Counted from the stretch's first letter, positions 17,538 to 25,161 are shown. The stretch: DNA of 46,953 nucleotides from an uncultured Lachnospiraceae bacterium (GCA_900316855.1 ONEK01000016.1:1-46953); one strand, 5' to 3'. The notes: generated by a model not told the origin, from the letters alone. A program made the numbers and translations.

Positions 17538-18008
17538 TTAAAACTCAACTACCAGACTGATTCTGGATATATTCCTGCGATCCAGGGTGAGCTCACCCCC
17601 GTCTGTTTCCAGCGTAACGGTTCCGGCATCGAACGCCTTCAGGACGCCCTCGAACGTCTTCCCGCCAAGGGTCTCGTCTTTTCGGAACAGCGTTCCCTCG
17701 ACCTTCTCGCCGATGCTGGCGGCGAAGTGACGGTCGCGCGTCAGCGTCCGCCCCAGTCCCGGACTCGAGACCACCAGCGTGTACGGTACATTGACCGGGT
17801 CCTTCTCGTCCAGAATGTCCGAGAGGTGTCTTGAAACCGCCTCGCAGTCCCCGATGTTCACACCGCCGTCCTTGTCAATGTAGCAGTTGAGGGTGTAATC
17901 CGGGCCTTCCTTCACGAACTCCACGTCGTAGACGCGGACGCCGTGCTCTGCCGCGACCGGTGTCAGAAGCTCCTCCACCCGTTTCTCGATTTCCGATGCC
18001 TTCGCCAT
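17538..18008 (-). CDS. rimP: Ribosome maturation factor RimP
   Basis: 30S maturation factor acting early in assembly. It is 156 aa from MAKASEIEKRVEELLTPVA (ATG 18008, with GGAGAG just upstream); the longer frame would begin inside the leader hairpin. The N-terminal RimP domain shows YDVEFVKEGPDYTLNCYIDK and DCEAVSRHLSDILD, then PYTLVVSSPGLGRTLTRDRHF, with an SH3-like C-terminal domain (FEGVLKAFDAGTVTLE, LDRRNISRISLVVEF). It is the first gene of the nusA-infB operon behind the promoter at 18082-18110. Confidence 0.96.
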   Translation of the reverse strand: MAKASEIEKRVEELLTPVAAEHGVRVYDVEFVKEGPDYTLNCYIDKDGGVNIGDCEAVSRHLSDILDEKDPVNVPYTLVVSSPGLGRTLTRDRHFAASIGEKVEGTLFRKDETLGGKTFEGVLKAFDAGTVTLETDGGELTLDRRNISRISLVVEF

Positions 18009-18027
18009 ATCTCTCCATACATAAGGA

Positions 18028-18054
18028 AAGAGTGGACCGCGCCGGCCCACTCTT
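18028..18054 (-). terminator. Leader hairpin/attenuator before rimP
   Basis: AAGAGTGG (18028-18035) pairs with CCACTCTT (18047-18054), with further pairing in the GC-rich loop, and on the minus strand the stem is followed directly by TTTCCTT. It lies in the first part of the mRNA, after the promoter at 18082-18110 and 19 nt before the rimP start codon. This is the arrangement of a transcription attenuator for the whole operon; control by NusA or another factor is inference. Confidence 0.6.
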
Positions 18055-18081
18055 ACTCTCAGTCAAACATTAACCTTACAT

Positions 18082-18110
18082 ACAATAGCACGCGCAGGAA
18101 AGCTTTGCAA
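18082..18110 (-). promoter_or_regulatory. Promoter of the rimP-nusA-infB operon
   Basis: Minus strand: -35 TTGCAA (18105-18110), 17-bp spacer, -10 TATTGT (18082-18087) with an extended TGC. Predicted start near 18075, giving a leader of about 65 nt. Confidence 0.75.
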
Positions 18111-18159
18111 GCCATTCCGGCGGATTTTTCTGATCCGGATACCGGCAAAACAGTCTGCT

Positions 18160-18573
18160 TCAGTTTCCGGTCGTTTCGGAGTCTGTCTCCGCTGTCTCCC
18201 CGGCTTCCGGCTCTGCGGCATCCGTGTCCCGGCCGGATGCAGCTTCGCTCCCGGCTTCCGCCTGCTGCGCTTCCTGCGCCTTCAGCGCGGCGAGCTTCTC
18301 CTTCAGGGCGTTCACCTCGTCAATCGACCGGCGGATCTCGTCCACAGCCGGCTGCTCCGCCTCGTCCGGTGTGCCCTCCCGCAGCTTCTCATAGTAAATG
18401 CGTCCAAGCTGTTCAAATGCTTTGGCCTGGCTGCGCTCCTGGTCGCGGATCTGCGAGTTCAGCTTCGTCTCCTCCGCGAACTGGTTCACACCGTCCGCGA
18501 TGCGGCGGCCGCCCTCCCTGGCCATCCTGCCGAATTCCGCAAAACCATCGTTCAGATCATCAATCAGTGACAT
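18160..18573 (-). CDS. Small coiled-coil protein of unknown function
   Basis: 137 aa, no signal peptide or membrane segment. Residues 1-60 are predicted helical (FGRMAREGGRRIADGVNQFA, TKLNSQIRDQERSQAKAF), then EQLGRIYYEKLREG and a second coiled coil (EIRRSIDEVNALKEKLAALK), ending in an acidic, Ala/Glu/Thr-rich tail. The layout, including the NSQI...LGRIYYEK segment, resembles small clostridial proteins that normally end in a zinc ribbon; here no CxxC pair is present and the tail replaces it. A strong AAGGAGG precedes the ATG. It lies between the vWA gene and the rimP operon, with its own promoter. Function unknown. Confidence 0.8.
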   Translation of the reverse strand: MSLIDDLNDGFAEFGRMAREGGRRIADGVNQFAEETKLNSQIRDQERSQAKAFEQLGRIYYEKLREGTPDEAEQPAVDEIRRSIDEVNALKEKLAALKAQEAQQAEAGSEAASGRDTDAAEPEAGETAETDSETTGN

Positions 18574-18609
18574 CGCCGTTTCCTCCTTGAATCAGGACAA
18601 ATAACAAAC

Positions 18610-18635
18610 GAATTGCTTCGCTGCTTCCGCAATTC
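18610..18635. repeat. Family C-like palindrome in leader
   Basis: GAATTGC (18610-18616) pairs with GCAATTC (18629-18635), in the leader of the small coiled-coil gene. It is a variant of the elements at 12151-12187 and 18733-18744. Confidence 0.4.
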
Positions 18636-18645
18636 TGCAAACATC

Positions 18646-18671
18646 ATTATATCCGAATCCTGCCGGGTCAA
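18646..18671 (-). promoter_or_regulatory. Likely promoter of the small coiled-coil gene
   Basis: Minus strand: perfect -10 TATAAT (18646-18651) and a TTGACC box (18666-18671), but only 14 bp apart, so the -35 match may be fortuitous. The AT-rich stretch just upstream supports a promoter. Confidence 0.5.
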
Positions 18672-18732
18672 TTATTAAATCAATCTAAAGATTTGGGTGT
18701 CAGAGTATCCGCCGGGCCGGAATAACATACAC

Positions 18733-18744
18733 ATTGCTCCGCAG
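18733..18744. repeat. Dispersed repeat family C, copy 2
   Basis: ATTGCTCCGCAG, identical to 12159-12170; followed by TTCCGC, which pairs partly with the GCGGA part. It lies directly after the vWA gene stop. Confidence 0.45.
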
Positions 18745-18752
18745 TTCCGCGG

Positions 18753-20501
18753 CTACAGCAGCGCGATCTCTTCCGCGATCATATGTCCGACCGCGTCCGC
18801 GAACTGATCCAGTGAGCGGATGCGGGTCATGTCCCGGCCGTAGATCTTCTTCGCGTTCGCGATGTTCTCATCCGTTCCCGTGTAGACGCACAGGACGCGG
18901 ATGCCCTGAAGCCGCGCGGCGTGAACCTCCGCCGCCGTATCCTGCACGGCAAGGTCCGACGCGTAATCCTCGTAGGTGCCTGACGAGGTGCGCACCTTCA
19001 GCACGTCGTTGGGCTGGCCGTCGCTCAGCACGATGAGAAGGCGGTGCTGCGCGTGGTTCTGTCTCAATGCCCCCGCCGAGAGGCGGAGTGCGAGTCCGTC
19101 CCGGTTGGCGCCGGTTGTGAAGTAGCGGAAGATATTGCGGTTGTCCGCGGCGTTCCGGTAATCCCGGTAGACCGTGATGATCGTGTAGCCGTTGAGCGAG
19201 CAGAAGCCGGACACCTTCACGGGAATGCCGCAGTTCGTCAGCGCCTGCGCGATCATGTAGCCCTGCGCGGCCACCGTTTCCTGCCGGTGGATCTGCGACG
19301 TCGACGCGTCCAGCAGCAGGTCGACCGTAAGGCCGGAGTCATCGCCCGGCAGGATCTTGTTAAAGACCCGCTCGTCATTGAGGTACAGGCCCCTCCAGAC
19401 AAGGCGCGCGCTGATGACGCCGCTCTTTGCCCGGATGTTCTGCTCCTCCCTTTGTGTCATCAGGGCGTTTCGGATGCGGTTCGTCAGCTTCTCGATCTGC
19501 AGATGATGCACCGCCTCCCTGCTGTGGTAAACGTCCTCGTTCTTCTTTGCCTGGGCGATGCCCTCCTTCTTCATCTTCCCGGCGTAGCCCTGCTCCAGCA
19601 TCTCCTGCGTGTACGAGCCGTCCGTGAAGTACAGCTTCACATCGGTATGGTTTCCGAAGCAGTACTCCTTCTGCAGGCGCAGCAGCTCGTTATTCCGAAA
19701 GAGCGGGCGGCCGAACGAGTTCTCAATATACTTCTTCAGTCCCTCGTCCGACTGCGCCGTATAGGCGGCAAACGCGACAGACAGGTGGCTCTGGTCCAGG
19801 ATCTCGGACCCATATTCAAAGACATGCTCGCCGTAGCCGAACGAAAGCTTCCGGACCGGCGTCAGGTCCTGTTTTCCCCTGCCCCGTTTTCTGGAAAACA
19901 GCGTGCTAAGAGACGGCAGTGCAAAGCCCTTCGTCTCCTTCGGCTCTTCCCCGGGCAGATGGTAGGTGAAATAGGTCGACAGTGTCTTTGCGATGCGTGC
20001 GATCAGGGCGTCCGTATCCAGCTCCGGCCCCGCCTCGATCGCGTTGAGAAGCTTCTCGTCCACAGGGTCCGGCAGGCTGCTGTCCTCGCCGAGCGCCCTG
20101 CGGAAATGCCCGAGCGTCACGGCTAGGAGCCGCTGCCCCGCGGAGTCCTCCAGCGAGAACGAGCCGTGCAGGTGCTCCACCGCGCCCGCCGCGTACTGGT
20201 GCCTCAGCCAGGGGAACACCGGGCGCTCGTCCTTTTCCTTCAGGTAGGTCGCGTTCTCGAGAGCGAGCCAGAACAGGCTCTCGTACACGCCCTGGTTCAC
20301 CGTTTCGTTGAACGTGTGGTAGAACTGCTCCAGCTTCCCCCAGTCATAGTGGCGGTGCGCGGCGCCGACGATGCTGTTCCAGTAAACGTCGGCGCGGCCC
20401 TCTTCGTCGTAGACCCTGAAGCCCGGCTCGGCGCTGTAATCCTTAGCGCCGTTCCAGATGAGGTTCGCGGCACGCTTTTTCTCAAATTCCGAAATTTCCA
20501 T
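18753..20501 (-). CDS. vWA-domain protein paired with a MoxR ATPase
   Basis: 582 aa, no signal peptide, probably cytoplasmic. The C-terminal third is a von Willebrand A domain with a complete MIDAS: DASTS at 398-402, TTGANRDG near 462-469 and LSDGQPND with Asp 494. The N-terminal 390 residues are helical and unrecognised, with a basic linker (FSRKRGRGK near 202-210). Partnered MoxR/vWA systems (RavA-ViaA, NorQ-NorD, CbbQ-CbbO) act as chaperones that insert metals or remodel complexes. It starts 11 bp after the MoxR gene, so they are surely one operon. No obvious client enzyme gene is adjacent. Specific function unknown. Confidence 0.85.
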   Translation of the reverse strand: MEISEFEKKRAANLIWNGAKDYSAEPGFRVYDEEGRADVYWNSIVGAAHRHYDWGKLEQFYHTFNETVNQGVYESLFWLALENATYLKEKDERPVFPWLRHQYAAGAVEHLHGSFSLEDSAGQRLLAVTLGHFRRALGEDSSLPDPVDEKLLNAIEAGPELDTDALIARIAKTLSTYFTYHLPGEEPKETKGFALPSLSTLFSRKRGRGKQDLTPVRKLSFGYGEHVFEYGSEILDQSHLSVAFAAYTAQSDEGLKKYIENSFGRPLFRNNELLRLQKEYCFGNHTDVKLYFTDGSYTQEMLEQGYAGKMKKEGIAQAKKNEDVYHSREAVHHLQIEKLTNRIRNALMTQREEQNIRAKSGVISARLVWRGLYLNDERVFNKILPGDDSGLTVDLLLDASTSQIHRQETVAAQGYMIAQALTNCGIPVKVSGFCSLNGYTIITVYRDYRNAADNRNIFRYFTTGANRDGLALRLSAGALRQNHAQHRLLIVLSDGQPNDVLKVRTSSGTYEDYASDLAVQDTAAEVHAARLQGIRVLCVYTGTDENIANAKKIYGRDMTRIRSLDQFADAVGHMIAEEIALL

Positions 20502-20512
20502 CGCCGTGCTCT

Positions 20513-21430
20513 TTACTGAAAAATCCTGTCCCTGCCAAGGTCGCCCGGAAAGCGCACCGTGATCATGTCCTCCACGAGCTGCCGCTCATAGGCGTCAAAG
20601 CATTTGTTGACAAGGCCCAGCTCCAGCGCCTTCACCGCAGGCAGTCCGCCCTTCATCAGCTTCACGGAGGCGATGAGACCGCGCAGGTCCAGCGCCTTCG
20701 TCGAGATCTCCCCGCCCTCGCACTTCCTGCGGATTTCGTCGAAGAGCTTCGCGAACTGGTCCGCGTAGTCCGGCACGATGCCGGGGTTCTTCCCCCGGAT
20801 GAGCCTTGCGAGGTTCTCCTCGGAGATGACCGGCATGTTGATGATCATGAAGCGCGACGCCAGGGCCTCGTTCAGCTCGCGCGTTCCGGCATAACCATAG
20901 TTCATGGTTCCGATGAAGCGCGTCGCCTCACTCATCGGAACCCGGCTGTAGCCGGGGACGTCGATTTCACGCCGGAAATCGAGCGTTGCGTGCAGCACGG
21001 CGAGCGATTCGTTCTTTGCCATGTTGATCTCGTCGAGAACGCCGAAGCCGCCCTCCTCGGCGCAGCGCAGGATCGGTCCCTTCCGGAGTGTCACCTCGCC
21101 GTTCTTGAACGTGTCGGCACCGATGAGGGACGAGGCGTCCGTGTTGATATAAAGGGAAATATCCCACTCCGGCCGCCCGAAAGCGCGGGAGAGTCCCTGC
21201 GCGAGGACGTTCTTGCCGGTCGCCTTCGGTCCTGACAGAAGGAGGTTCTCGCCGGCGAGGATGGCGGTCAGCGCCTCCTCCCACACTTCCCTCCCGTAAT
21301 AGCTGTACTGCGGGACCGGAATGCGGGATTTCACCTCGTCACTGACCTTATAGCAGCTGCGGAAGTGCTCCACCTCCGCAAGGAGCTCGTCCCGGATCCC
21401 CTCTTTGCGCAAAAATTCCATGATTTCCAT
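20513..21430 (-). CDS. MoxR-family AAA+ ATPase with variant Walker A
   Basis: 305-residue AAA+ ATPase of the MoxR/CbbQ/NorQ/GvpN class. Seen: Walker A GPKATGKN at 67-74, where Asn74 replaces the Thr/Ser that normally binds Mg; Walker B FGVLDEINMAK (Asp133, Glu134); sensor 1 GTMN (Asn177); arginine finger in ALASRF (Arg193). All other motifs are intact, so loss of activity is not certain. It is first gene of a two-gene unit with the vWA protein, with GAGGG before the ATG. A second in-frame Met is three codons downstream. Role probably remodelling or assembly of an unidentified partner. Confidence 0.9.
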   Translation of the reverse strand: MEIMEFLRKEGIRDELLAEVEHFRSCYKVSDEVKSRIPVPQYSYYGREVWEEALTAILAGENLLLSGPKATGKNVLAQGLSRAFGRPEWDISLYINTDASSLIGADTFKNGEVTLRKGPILRCAEEGGFGVLDEINMAKNESLAVLHATLDFRREIDVPGYSRVPMSEATRFIGTMNYGYAGTRELNEALASRFMIINMPVISEENLARLIRGKNPGIVPDYADQFAKLFDEIRRKCEGGEISTKALDLRGLIASVKLMKGGLPAVKALELGLVNKCFDAYERQLVEDMITVRFPGDLGRDRIFQ

Positions 21431-21674
21431 TGTGATTTTCCCTCTGCTGCTGTCTGTATTGGATATTTAAACCGCCTTCCGGGGCTGGCCTGAAGCCGCT
21501 TCTGGCTTCCGTCCTCCCGGGTCGTTACATACTGACTGTACCCCGGGCAGGCCCCGGGGGTTCGCCCACGACACGGGACGTCTCTTATAACCACATTGAC
21601 CGGGTCCTGACGGGCCCGGTCAACTATTACAGCTTCGTTTCAGTTATCCGAAGAGGTATGTTCCGTTTAACGGA
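21431..21674. other. 244-bp spacer with several GC-rich hairpins
   Basis: Between cstA and the MoxR gene, both on the minus strand. Stems seen: GAAGCC/GGCTTC (21492-21497, 21504-21509), CCCCGGG/CCCGGGG (around 21541-21560) and a 12-bp stem (21596-21607 with 21612-21623, one wobble). No clear -35/-10 pair was found for the MoxR gene, although TTATAA in GGTTATAAGAG at about 21583-21594 could serve as a -10. Confidence 0.5.
21596..21623 (-). terminator. Hairpin after cstA, possible terminator
   Basis: 12-bp stem with a TGAC-type loop, about 50 nt after the cstA stop on the minus strand. It is very GC-rich, but no T-tract follows (TGTGGTTATAAG), so it may be a mRNA 3'-end stabiliser or a factor-dependent stop. 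Confidence 0.4.
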
Positions 21675-23234
21675 TCAGCCCTGCTTCGCAGCTGCCTTTT
21701 TCTTCCCGCCGAGGAAGATGAACACAAGGTAGACAGCCGTGAAGATCGCGGCAACGGTATAAGCGCCTGCCCACGGAAGGTTGAAGCCGATCTTCGCCTG
21801 CATGATGAACGAGCAGGTGACAAACGCGTAGAACGCTGCCGGAATGAGCGGCATCCAGACGAACTTCGTCTTCTTGTTCATCATCATCCAGATGGCGATG
21901 CAGGCAAGGGCGAACAGCGAAATCATCTGGTTCGACCATGCGAAGTATCTCCACAGGGTGTTGAAGCCGTTGGCGTCAAACTTCGCCCATACGAGGATCA
22001 CAATAACGAGTGCGAACAGCGGAGCCGCAAGTCCGAGGCGCTTTCCGTTGGAGTCCTGCTTGATGTGCAGGGAATCGGAAATCGTCAGTCTCAGCGCACG
22101 AAGAGCCGTATCGCCGGAGGTGATCGGCAGGATGACTACGCCGACGATGGCGATCTTGCCGGCAATGGAGCCGAGAGCGTTCCGGCAGATAACACCGACA
22201 ACCGAGGTCGCGGATACAGGCTGGAGTGTTCCGGCAACATAGGTCAGGAACTTCCAGGAAACGCCGTCGTCCGCCAGCTGCATGGTGACACCGCCTGCCT
22301 CTGCGCCCATGTTGATGACTGCCATGGTACCTGCAGCCCAGCACATTGCGATGAAGCCCTCAACGATCATCATGTTGTAGAACGTCATCTTGCCGTTCTT
22401 CTCGGACTCGATGGTTCTGGAAACCAGCGCGGTCTGTGTGGAATGGAAGCCCGACAGAATACCGCAGGCAACCGTTACGAAGAAGACGGGGATGAAGTGA
22501 TGCGGTCCGAAGTAAGCGCCGTAGTCAAAGCCTCCGTCCGCGGCATACATTCCGACGGTATTCCAGGAATCCCACAGGTTCGTCAGGTGCCAGCCGTGTG
22601 TGAAGACGGCAAGGAAGATGCCGACGGCGGATACAACCAGGATGATACCGAAAATCGGGTATACACGGCCGATGAGCTTATCGATCGGCAGCACGGTCGC
22701 GATCAGGTAGTAAACGAAGATAACGCCGTAGATAACCCATGTGGAAACCGCGGTGGGTGCGCCGGAGAAGCCGAACAGCTGCGTTGCCGCGATGTCGCCG
22801 GGCGTGTAGATGAATACGGCACCGACGAGCAGCAGCAGGATGCAGATGAAGATATCATACAGAATGAACACAACCTTATTGGTGTAGTTCTTGATGAAAT
22901 CAGGCATCTGCGTGCCGCCGTCACGGGTGCAGATCATGCCGGAGAAATAGTCGTGCATGGAGCCGCCGATGACGTTGCCGATCGGAATGGCAAGGAACGC
23001 GATGGGTCCGAACAGAATACCCTGAATCGGTCCCATGATCGGGCCGGTTCCTGCAATGTTCAGCAGGTTAATCAGGCTGTTTCTCCAGGTCTTCATGGGG
23101 ACGTAGTCCACGCCGTCCTGCTTTGCGTAAGCGGGAGTCTCGCGGTCGTCCGGCCCGAAGACGCGTTCACAGAAGCTTCCGTAAAGAGCGCCGCCGCCAA
23201 GTAAGATGACGAGGCCGATGATAAATGTGATCAT
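21675..23234 (-). CDS. cstA: CstA-family transporter
   Basis: Multi-pass membrane protein of the carbon starvation A family; characterised members import pyruvate or peptides. From the ATG at 23234 (AAGGAG 7 nt upstream) it is 519 aa, the compact Firmicute form. It starts with a membrane helix (MITFIIGLVILLGGGALYGS) and has the family segments NLLNIAGTGPIMGPIQGILFGP near 55-75, GGSMHDYFSGMICTRDGG near 90 and TPGDIAATQLFGF. At least a dozen hydrophobic helices are visible, ending with a short basic tail (GGKKKAAAKQG). It stands alone, with a leader hairpin at 23258-23282. The substrate is not predictable. Confidence 0.92.
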   Translation of the reverse strand: MITFIIGLVILLGGGALYGSFCERVFGPDDRETPAYAKQDGVDYVPMKTWRNSLINLLNIAGTGPIMGPIQGILFGPIAFLAIPIGNVIGGSMHDYFSGMICTRDGGTQMPDFIKNYTNKVVFILYDIFICILLLLVGAVFIYTPGDIAATQLFGFSGAPTAVSTWVIYGVIFVYYLIATVLPIDKLIGRVYPIFGIILVVSAVGIFLAVFTHGWHLTNLWDSWNTVGMYAADGGFDYGAYFGPHHFIPVFFVTVACGILSGFHSTQTALVSRTIESEKNGKMTFYNMMIVEGFIAMCWAAGTMAVINMGAEAGGVTMQLADDGVSWKFLTYVAGTLQPVSATSVVGVICRNALGSIAGKIAIVGVVILPITSGDTALRALRLTISDSLHIKQDSNGKRLGLAAPLFALVIVILVWAKFDANGFNTLWRYFAWSNQMISLFALACIAIWMMMNKKTKFVWMPLIPAAFYAFVTCSFIMQAKIGFNLPWAGAYTVAAIFTAVYLVFIFLGGKKKAAAKQG

Positions 23235-23257
23235 GATGTTACTCCTTTCCCTCAATG

Positions 23258-23282
23258 ATTCCGGTCTGATCGGAACCGGAAT
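23258..23282 (-). promoter_or_regulatory. Perfect hairpin in the cstA leader
   Basis: ATTCCGGT (23258-23265) pairs exactly with ACCGGAAT (23275-23282) and lies 24 nt upstream of the start codon, just before the AAGGAG. A second stem, CAGCCG/CGGCTG (23297-23312), is further upstream. These could be operators or mRNA structures controlling cstA. Confidence 0.45.
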
Positions 23283-23339
23283 TTATTTTCCTATCACAGC
23301 CGTTCCCGGCTGGAATAAGCAATTGATGCCGCGGCTGTC

Positions 23340-24344
23340 CTACGCGTAGTCCGCAACGGTAAACAGCGGCTTGATGGTGACGACCTCCGTGTAATCATCG
23401 CCGGAGAGTGCCACCGAGCTGTCGGCAGCCCTGAGGTCTTCCTTCAGGACAGTCAGTGCTCCTTCCATGTTGTCCGCCCTCTGCGTCTGCAGGATACGGA
23501 TCATCCGCTTTGCAACGAACGGGTGCGAATAGCGCGCGGGAAGTGGGAAATCCTCTTGCTTCCCGATATAGTCCTGCAGGTTGCTCACGGCTTTGTCGTA
23601 ATCCCTCTGCAGTGCCTTTTTGTTCCGTCTTCGTGTCGGCAGCACCCTGCTGTTGATCATCATGAAGACCGCGGCAAAGCCTGCGAGGATCATAAGGATC
23701 ACAACATTTGTGTTCCCGTGAAGCGGGATGAGAATGAGCCCCGCGGCAATGGCAATAAGTCCCGCTGCGGCTACCGCAATGGCAATGGCCTGCATCTTCG
23801 GATCGATGAGGTCGAGCGTCCGCTTCATCCTGGCGGACTGTGCCAGTGCCCTTGTCAGTGCCGGCTGCTTCTCGAGCGTTCGCTGCGCCGTTTCAAGACG
23901 GTGCTTTGCCTTCTGTGCCGTCACGGACAGCTCGTTTGCAGCCGCCCTCCGCTCCTGCTCCTGCCTTTCCTTTTTTTTCGCTTCACCCTCGGGGGACAGG
24001 AGCGATATCTCCGGGTGCTCCTTCTCCAGCTGATTCAGGAGATTGTCGGCATCCTGCAGATATTTGAATGTCGACTGATGTTCCTTCCCGTCGTCATACT
24101 GCACGACGAGGTACAGGATCGGCGTCAGGAAAGCCTTGCCCGATCCGGGGCTTACGGCGACGCGCTTGAAAACTCTCCGGATTGAGGAATACGGGATGTA
24201 GTACTTGCGCGGCGTCCAGTTCGTCCCGACGTACAGCGCCTTCTCCCCGACGGCCCAGAGGTCATATCTTTTTGCTTTTTTCCGGTCCGCCCTGACTTCC
24301 TCTTCGGGAAGTACGGCGGAGCCCAGTGCCTTGGGCCTGCCCAT
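23340..24344 (-). CDS. Membrane protein of unknown function with PH-like N-terminus
   Basis: 334 aa from the ATG at 24344 (MGRPKALGSAVLP; AAGGAG 12 nt upstream). Upstream in-frame TTG codons fall in a terminator-like hairpin and are not used here. Layout: residues 24-100 look like a bacterial PH-type beta domain (LWAVGEKALYVGTNW, YYIPYSSIRRVFKR, LYLVVQYDDG); 120-175 a charged coiled coil; two membrane helices at about 184-206 and 213-230; then a basic loop (RVLPTRRRNKK) and a soluble helical tail. No recognised family. It has a long AT-rich leader with a palindrome and an attenuator-like hairpin. Confidence 0.8.
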   Translation of the reverse strand: MGRPKALGSAVLPEEEVRADRKKAKRYDLWAVGEKALYVGTNWTPRKYYIPYSSIRRVFKRVAVSPGSGKAFLTPILYLVVQYDDGKEHQSTFKYLQDADNLLNQLEKEHPEISLLSPEGEAKKKERQEQERRAAANELSVTAQKAKHRLETAQRTLEKQPALTRALAQSARMKRTLDLIDPKMQAIAIAVAAAGLIAIAAGLILIPLHGNTNVVILMILAGFAAVFMMINSRVLPTRRRNKKALQRDYDKAVSNLQDYIGKQEDFPLPARYSHPFVAKRMIRILQTQRADNMEGALTVLKEDLRAADSSVALSGDDYTEVVTIKPLFTVADYA

Positions 24345-24374
24345 CGGTGAATACTGCTCCTTCGTCCTGTCTGC

Positions 24375-24425
24375 AAAAAAACAGCAGCCTCGCAATCCCC
24401 CTGTTTCCGGATGTTCGTGCTGCTG
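24375..24425 (-). terminator. Attenuator-like hairpin in the leader of the membrane protein gene
   Basis: CAGCAGC (24382-24388) pairs with GCTGCTG (24419-24425), and on the minus strand seven T follow the stem (24375-24381). It lies 31 nt upstream of the predicted start codon and directly in front of the ribosome binding site. The loop is about 30 nt, so stability is moderate. It would stop transcription before the gene unless relieved. Confidence 0.5.
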
Positions 24426-24473
24426 CAGATTTACCTTGTGCTCATGACGCCCTTGTCATCTCCAAACCGTGAA

Positions 24474-24512
24474 CTATATCGTTTTCGTCTTGCTTATAGC
24501 GAAAACGTATAG
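24474..24512. promoter_or_regulatory. Operator-like palindrome
   Basis: CTATATCGTTTTCG (24474-24487) and CGAAAACGTATAG (24500-24512) are inverted repeats with a single-base bulge and a 12-nt loop, in the AT-rich leader region. It resembles a binding site for a dimeric repressor. A possible extended -10 for the downstream gene, TGC-TATAAC, is at about 24550-24558 on the minus strand. Confidence 0.45.
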
Positions 24513-24630
24513 CTTTTCATATCTTTTCAGTATCTCGAATTGAGTACAGTTATAGCACCCGTGATTTGAAAAATAAAGTGTCATTTTCTCAAAAGTTTAT
24601 ATATTATTTATGTTTGCTTCGTGCACTTTT

Positions 24631-24927
24631 TCAATCCTGCCCGTCAGCTGTCACCCCGGCGTCGTCCAGCAGGACCTTCATGGCGCGGTACTGATCGCTC
24701 TCCCTCACCTCTATATGATAGACGATCCGCTCGTCATCCTTGTTCTCCGGACGTGATCCCGCCCAGTCCGCCGTCTTCATATGGGCGCCTCCGAGGACCG
24801 GGAACGCCTCCGTCTGCCACGAGTTCGTCCGGATGCCGGCCTTCTTAAGCAGCGCTTCCTTCCGTTCGCACTCCTCCTTCGAATTCGTGTCAATAATCGT
24901 CTTCCTCTTTCCGAATAGTAAGCTCAT
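24631..24927 (-). CDS. Small protein of unknown function (DUF2007-like?)
   Basis: 98 aa, soluble, from MSLLFGKRKTIIDTNSKEE at 24927, with AAAGGAG 6 nt upstream and its own promoter; the frame runs further upstream without a start signal. KEALLKKAGIRTNSW and YHIEVRESDQYRAMKVLLDD suggest an alpha/beta fold like the small putative signal-transducing DUF2007 proteins, in which a strand-helix unit is repeated; this is a guess from layout only. It reads away from the divergent tRNA-Glu promoter. Confidence 0.75.
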   Translation of the reverse strand: MSLLFGKRKTIIDTNSKEECERKEALLKKAGIRTNSWQTEAFPVLGGAHMKTADWAGSRPENKDDERIVYHIEVRESDQYRAMKVLLDDAGVTADGQD

Positions 24928-24957
24928 GACACTCTCCTTTCTCCATCCCGCGTCCTC

Positions 24958-24986
24958 ATGATGCCCTCCCGCGCGTCCCGGGTCAA
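24958..24986 (-). promoter_or_regulatory. Promoter of the 98-aa protein gene
   Basis: Minus strand: -35 TTGACC (24981-24986), 17-bp spacer, -10 CATCAT (24958-24963). Start near 24951. Confidence 0.55.
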
Positions 24987-25010
24987 GGGACAAACATTTC
25001 AAAAAAGCAC

Positions 25011-25039
25011 TTGCATTTCCCACGTGAGTTTGTTATTAT
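25011..25039 (+). promoter_or_regulatory. Promoter of tRNA-Glu
   Basis: -35 TTGCAT (25011-25016), 17-bp spacer, -10 TATTAT (25034-25039) with extended TGT. It is divergent from the promoter at 24958-24986; start near 25046. Confidence 0.85.
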
Positions 25040-25080
25040 CACAAATGCCCTGCGAAACAGACGGTTCGCAGAAGCGATAT

Positions 25081-25152
25081 GGCTCGTTGGTCAAGAGGCT
25101 AAGACGTCGCCCTCTCACGGCGAAATCATCGGTTCGATTCCGGTACGAGCTA
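25081..25152 (+). tRNA. tRNA-Glu (anticodon CTC)
   Basis: Full cloverleaf: acceptor GGCTCGT with ACGAGCT (one G-U pair), D stem GTC/GAC, anticodon stem TCGCC/GGCGA around the loop CTCTCAC (anticodon CTC at 25114-25116), T stem ATCGG/CCGGT with loop TTCGATT. Discriminator A at 25152. CCA is not encoded (CTA follows), so it must be added. The gene is single, with its own promoter and terminator. CTC reads GAG only, so a tRNA-Glu with TTC is expected elsewhere. Confidence 0.97.
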
Positions 25153-25161
25153 CTAACCCTT

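Noticed and set aside
21596..21623. Strong intrinsic terminator after cstA
   Set aside because: The stem is excellent but no T-tract follows on the minus strand, so it is listed only as a possible terminator.
24345..24395. TTG start extending the membrane protein by 17 residues
   Set aside because: The codon has no usable ribosome binding site and falls in the loop of a terminator-like hairpin; the ATG at 24344 has AAGGAG upstream.
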